DNA of 5,427 nucleotides, from the NCBI GenBank assembly GCA_937922175.1, contig CAKZUU010000471.1, forward strand, positions 1 through 5,427, written 5' to 3'. Positions 5,193 to 5,427 of the stretch are shown here, piece after piece. The notes under the pieces are model-generated. The model worked only from the letters and a program-made list of their open reading frames with translations, was not told where the DNA came from and ran no database searches. Both the position numbers and the translations under genes were made by a program. Positions within the stretch are counted from its first letter, which is position 1. Each line of letters opens with the position of its first letter. The DNA comes from an uncultured Gemmataceae bacterium (lineage in GTDB: Bacteria; Planctomycetota; Planctomycetia; Gemmatales; Gemmataceae).

Positions 5193-5427
5193 CTATTTAC
5201 CCAGTGACATGACGCTTTTTGTTCGGACAGTCCCTTTTGATTTAGCCGACATGCGCTCCGACATACCGACCCCCTTTCCCATGCCTGCTGCTGTTCTCTT
5301 CCAGCCCATGAACGTCTGCTGCTTCCCATCATCTGACGATGACGAATACACCTTACTGAACGAATCAAAGAGCTCTTCGCGATTTATTGAGATGGACTTG
5401 ACATGAGCGAGAGCATCTACTTTATGT
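5193..5427 (-). CDS. Possible C-terminal end of an unidentified protein (5' end outside window)
   Basis: A minus-strand frame enters from the right edge and stays open for 77 codons before a TAG at 5195-5193. The first part (HKVDALAHVKSISINREELF) reads like ordinary globular protein. The last 40 residues are rich in Lys, Ser, Gly and Met, as disordered basic tails often are. I recognise no family. The direction agrees with all other genes. Competing readings exist on the plus strand: a 75-residue frame at 5179-5406 whose TGA overlaps an ATG at 5403 that begins MSESIYFM and runs off the edge. The plus frame is rich in Pro, Phe, Leu and Cys and looks more like an antisense shadow, but the sequence in this window cannot settle it. 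Confidence 0.3.
   Translation of the reverse strand, partial: HKVDALAHVKSISINREELFDSFSKVYSSSSDDGKQQTFMGWKRTAAGMGKGVGMSERMSAKSKGTVRTKSVMSLGK

Overview
The window looks like a piece of a moderately GC-rich bacterial chromosome. Every gene I can support lies on the minus strand. The mix of families recalls Planctomycetota: a DUF6580-type membrane protein, a leaderless BtuF-like protein with a COG2102/DUF71 ATPase, and a flavoprotein next to a FeoB-type P-loop, all separated by generous spacers. That taxonomic guess rests on family resemblance only and is moderate at best. I see no rRNA, tRNA, CRISPR array, insertion sequence or phage gene.

The layout is given here in the direction of transcription, right to left. 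(1) 5193-5427 may hold the C-terminal end of an unidentified gene. (2) 4692-5192 is non-coding and contains a perfect 12-bp palindrome beside a possible -10 box. (3) 3555-4691 encodes a two-dinucleotide-domain flavoprotein with a four-cysteine tail. (4) 3355-3561 overlaps it by 7 nt and is the stub of a P-loop GTPase, cut off soon after the Walker A motif. (5) Inside the end of that stub sit a good sigma70-like promoter (3393-3420) and a textbook cobalamin riboswitch (about 3208-3385). (6) The riboswitch leads into a tight three-gene operon: a DUF6580 integral membrane protein (2529-3077, GTG start), a BtuF-like cobalamin-binding protein without a signal peptide (1566-2513, 15 nt downstream), and a DUF71/COG2102 ATP pyrophosphatase (820-1569, ATGA overlap). 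A strong hairpin lies just after its last stop codon. (7) 404-797 is non-coding. (8) 1-403 is the N-terminal part of an FAD-dependent aromatic-type monooxygenase that runs off the left edge.

The centre of interest is the B12-controlled operon. It has a likely corrinoid-responsive switch, a small membrane protein that could be a solo transporter, a corrinoid-binding-type protein that by sequence should stay in the cytoplasm, and an ATP-dependent amide-ligase-like enzyme. It lacks a BtuC permease, a BtuD ATPase and an outer-membrane BtuB. My reading is a compact, non-classical cobalamin or cobamide-precursor uptake and salvage system. The upstream flavoprotein and GTPase stub look like what is left of a separate, possibly metal or iron related, operon whose transporter gene has been lost or replaced at the riboswitch junction.
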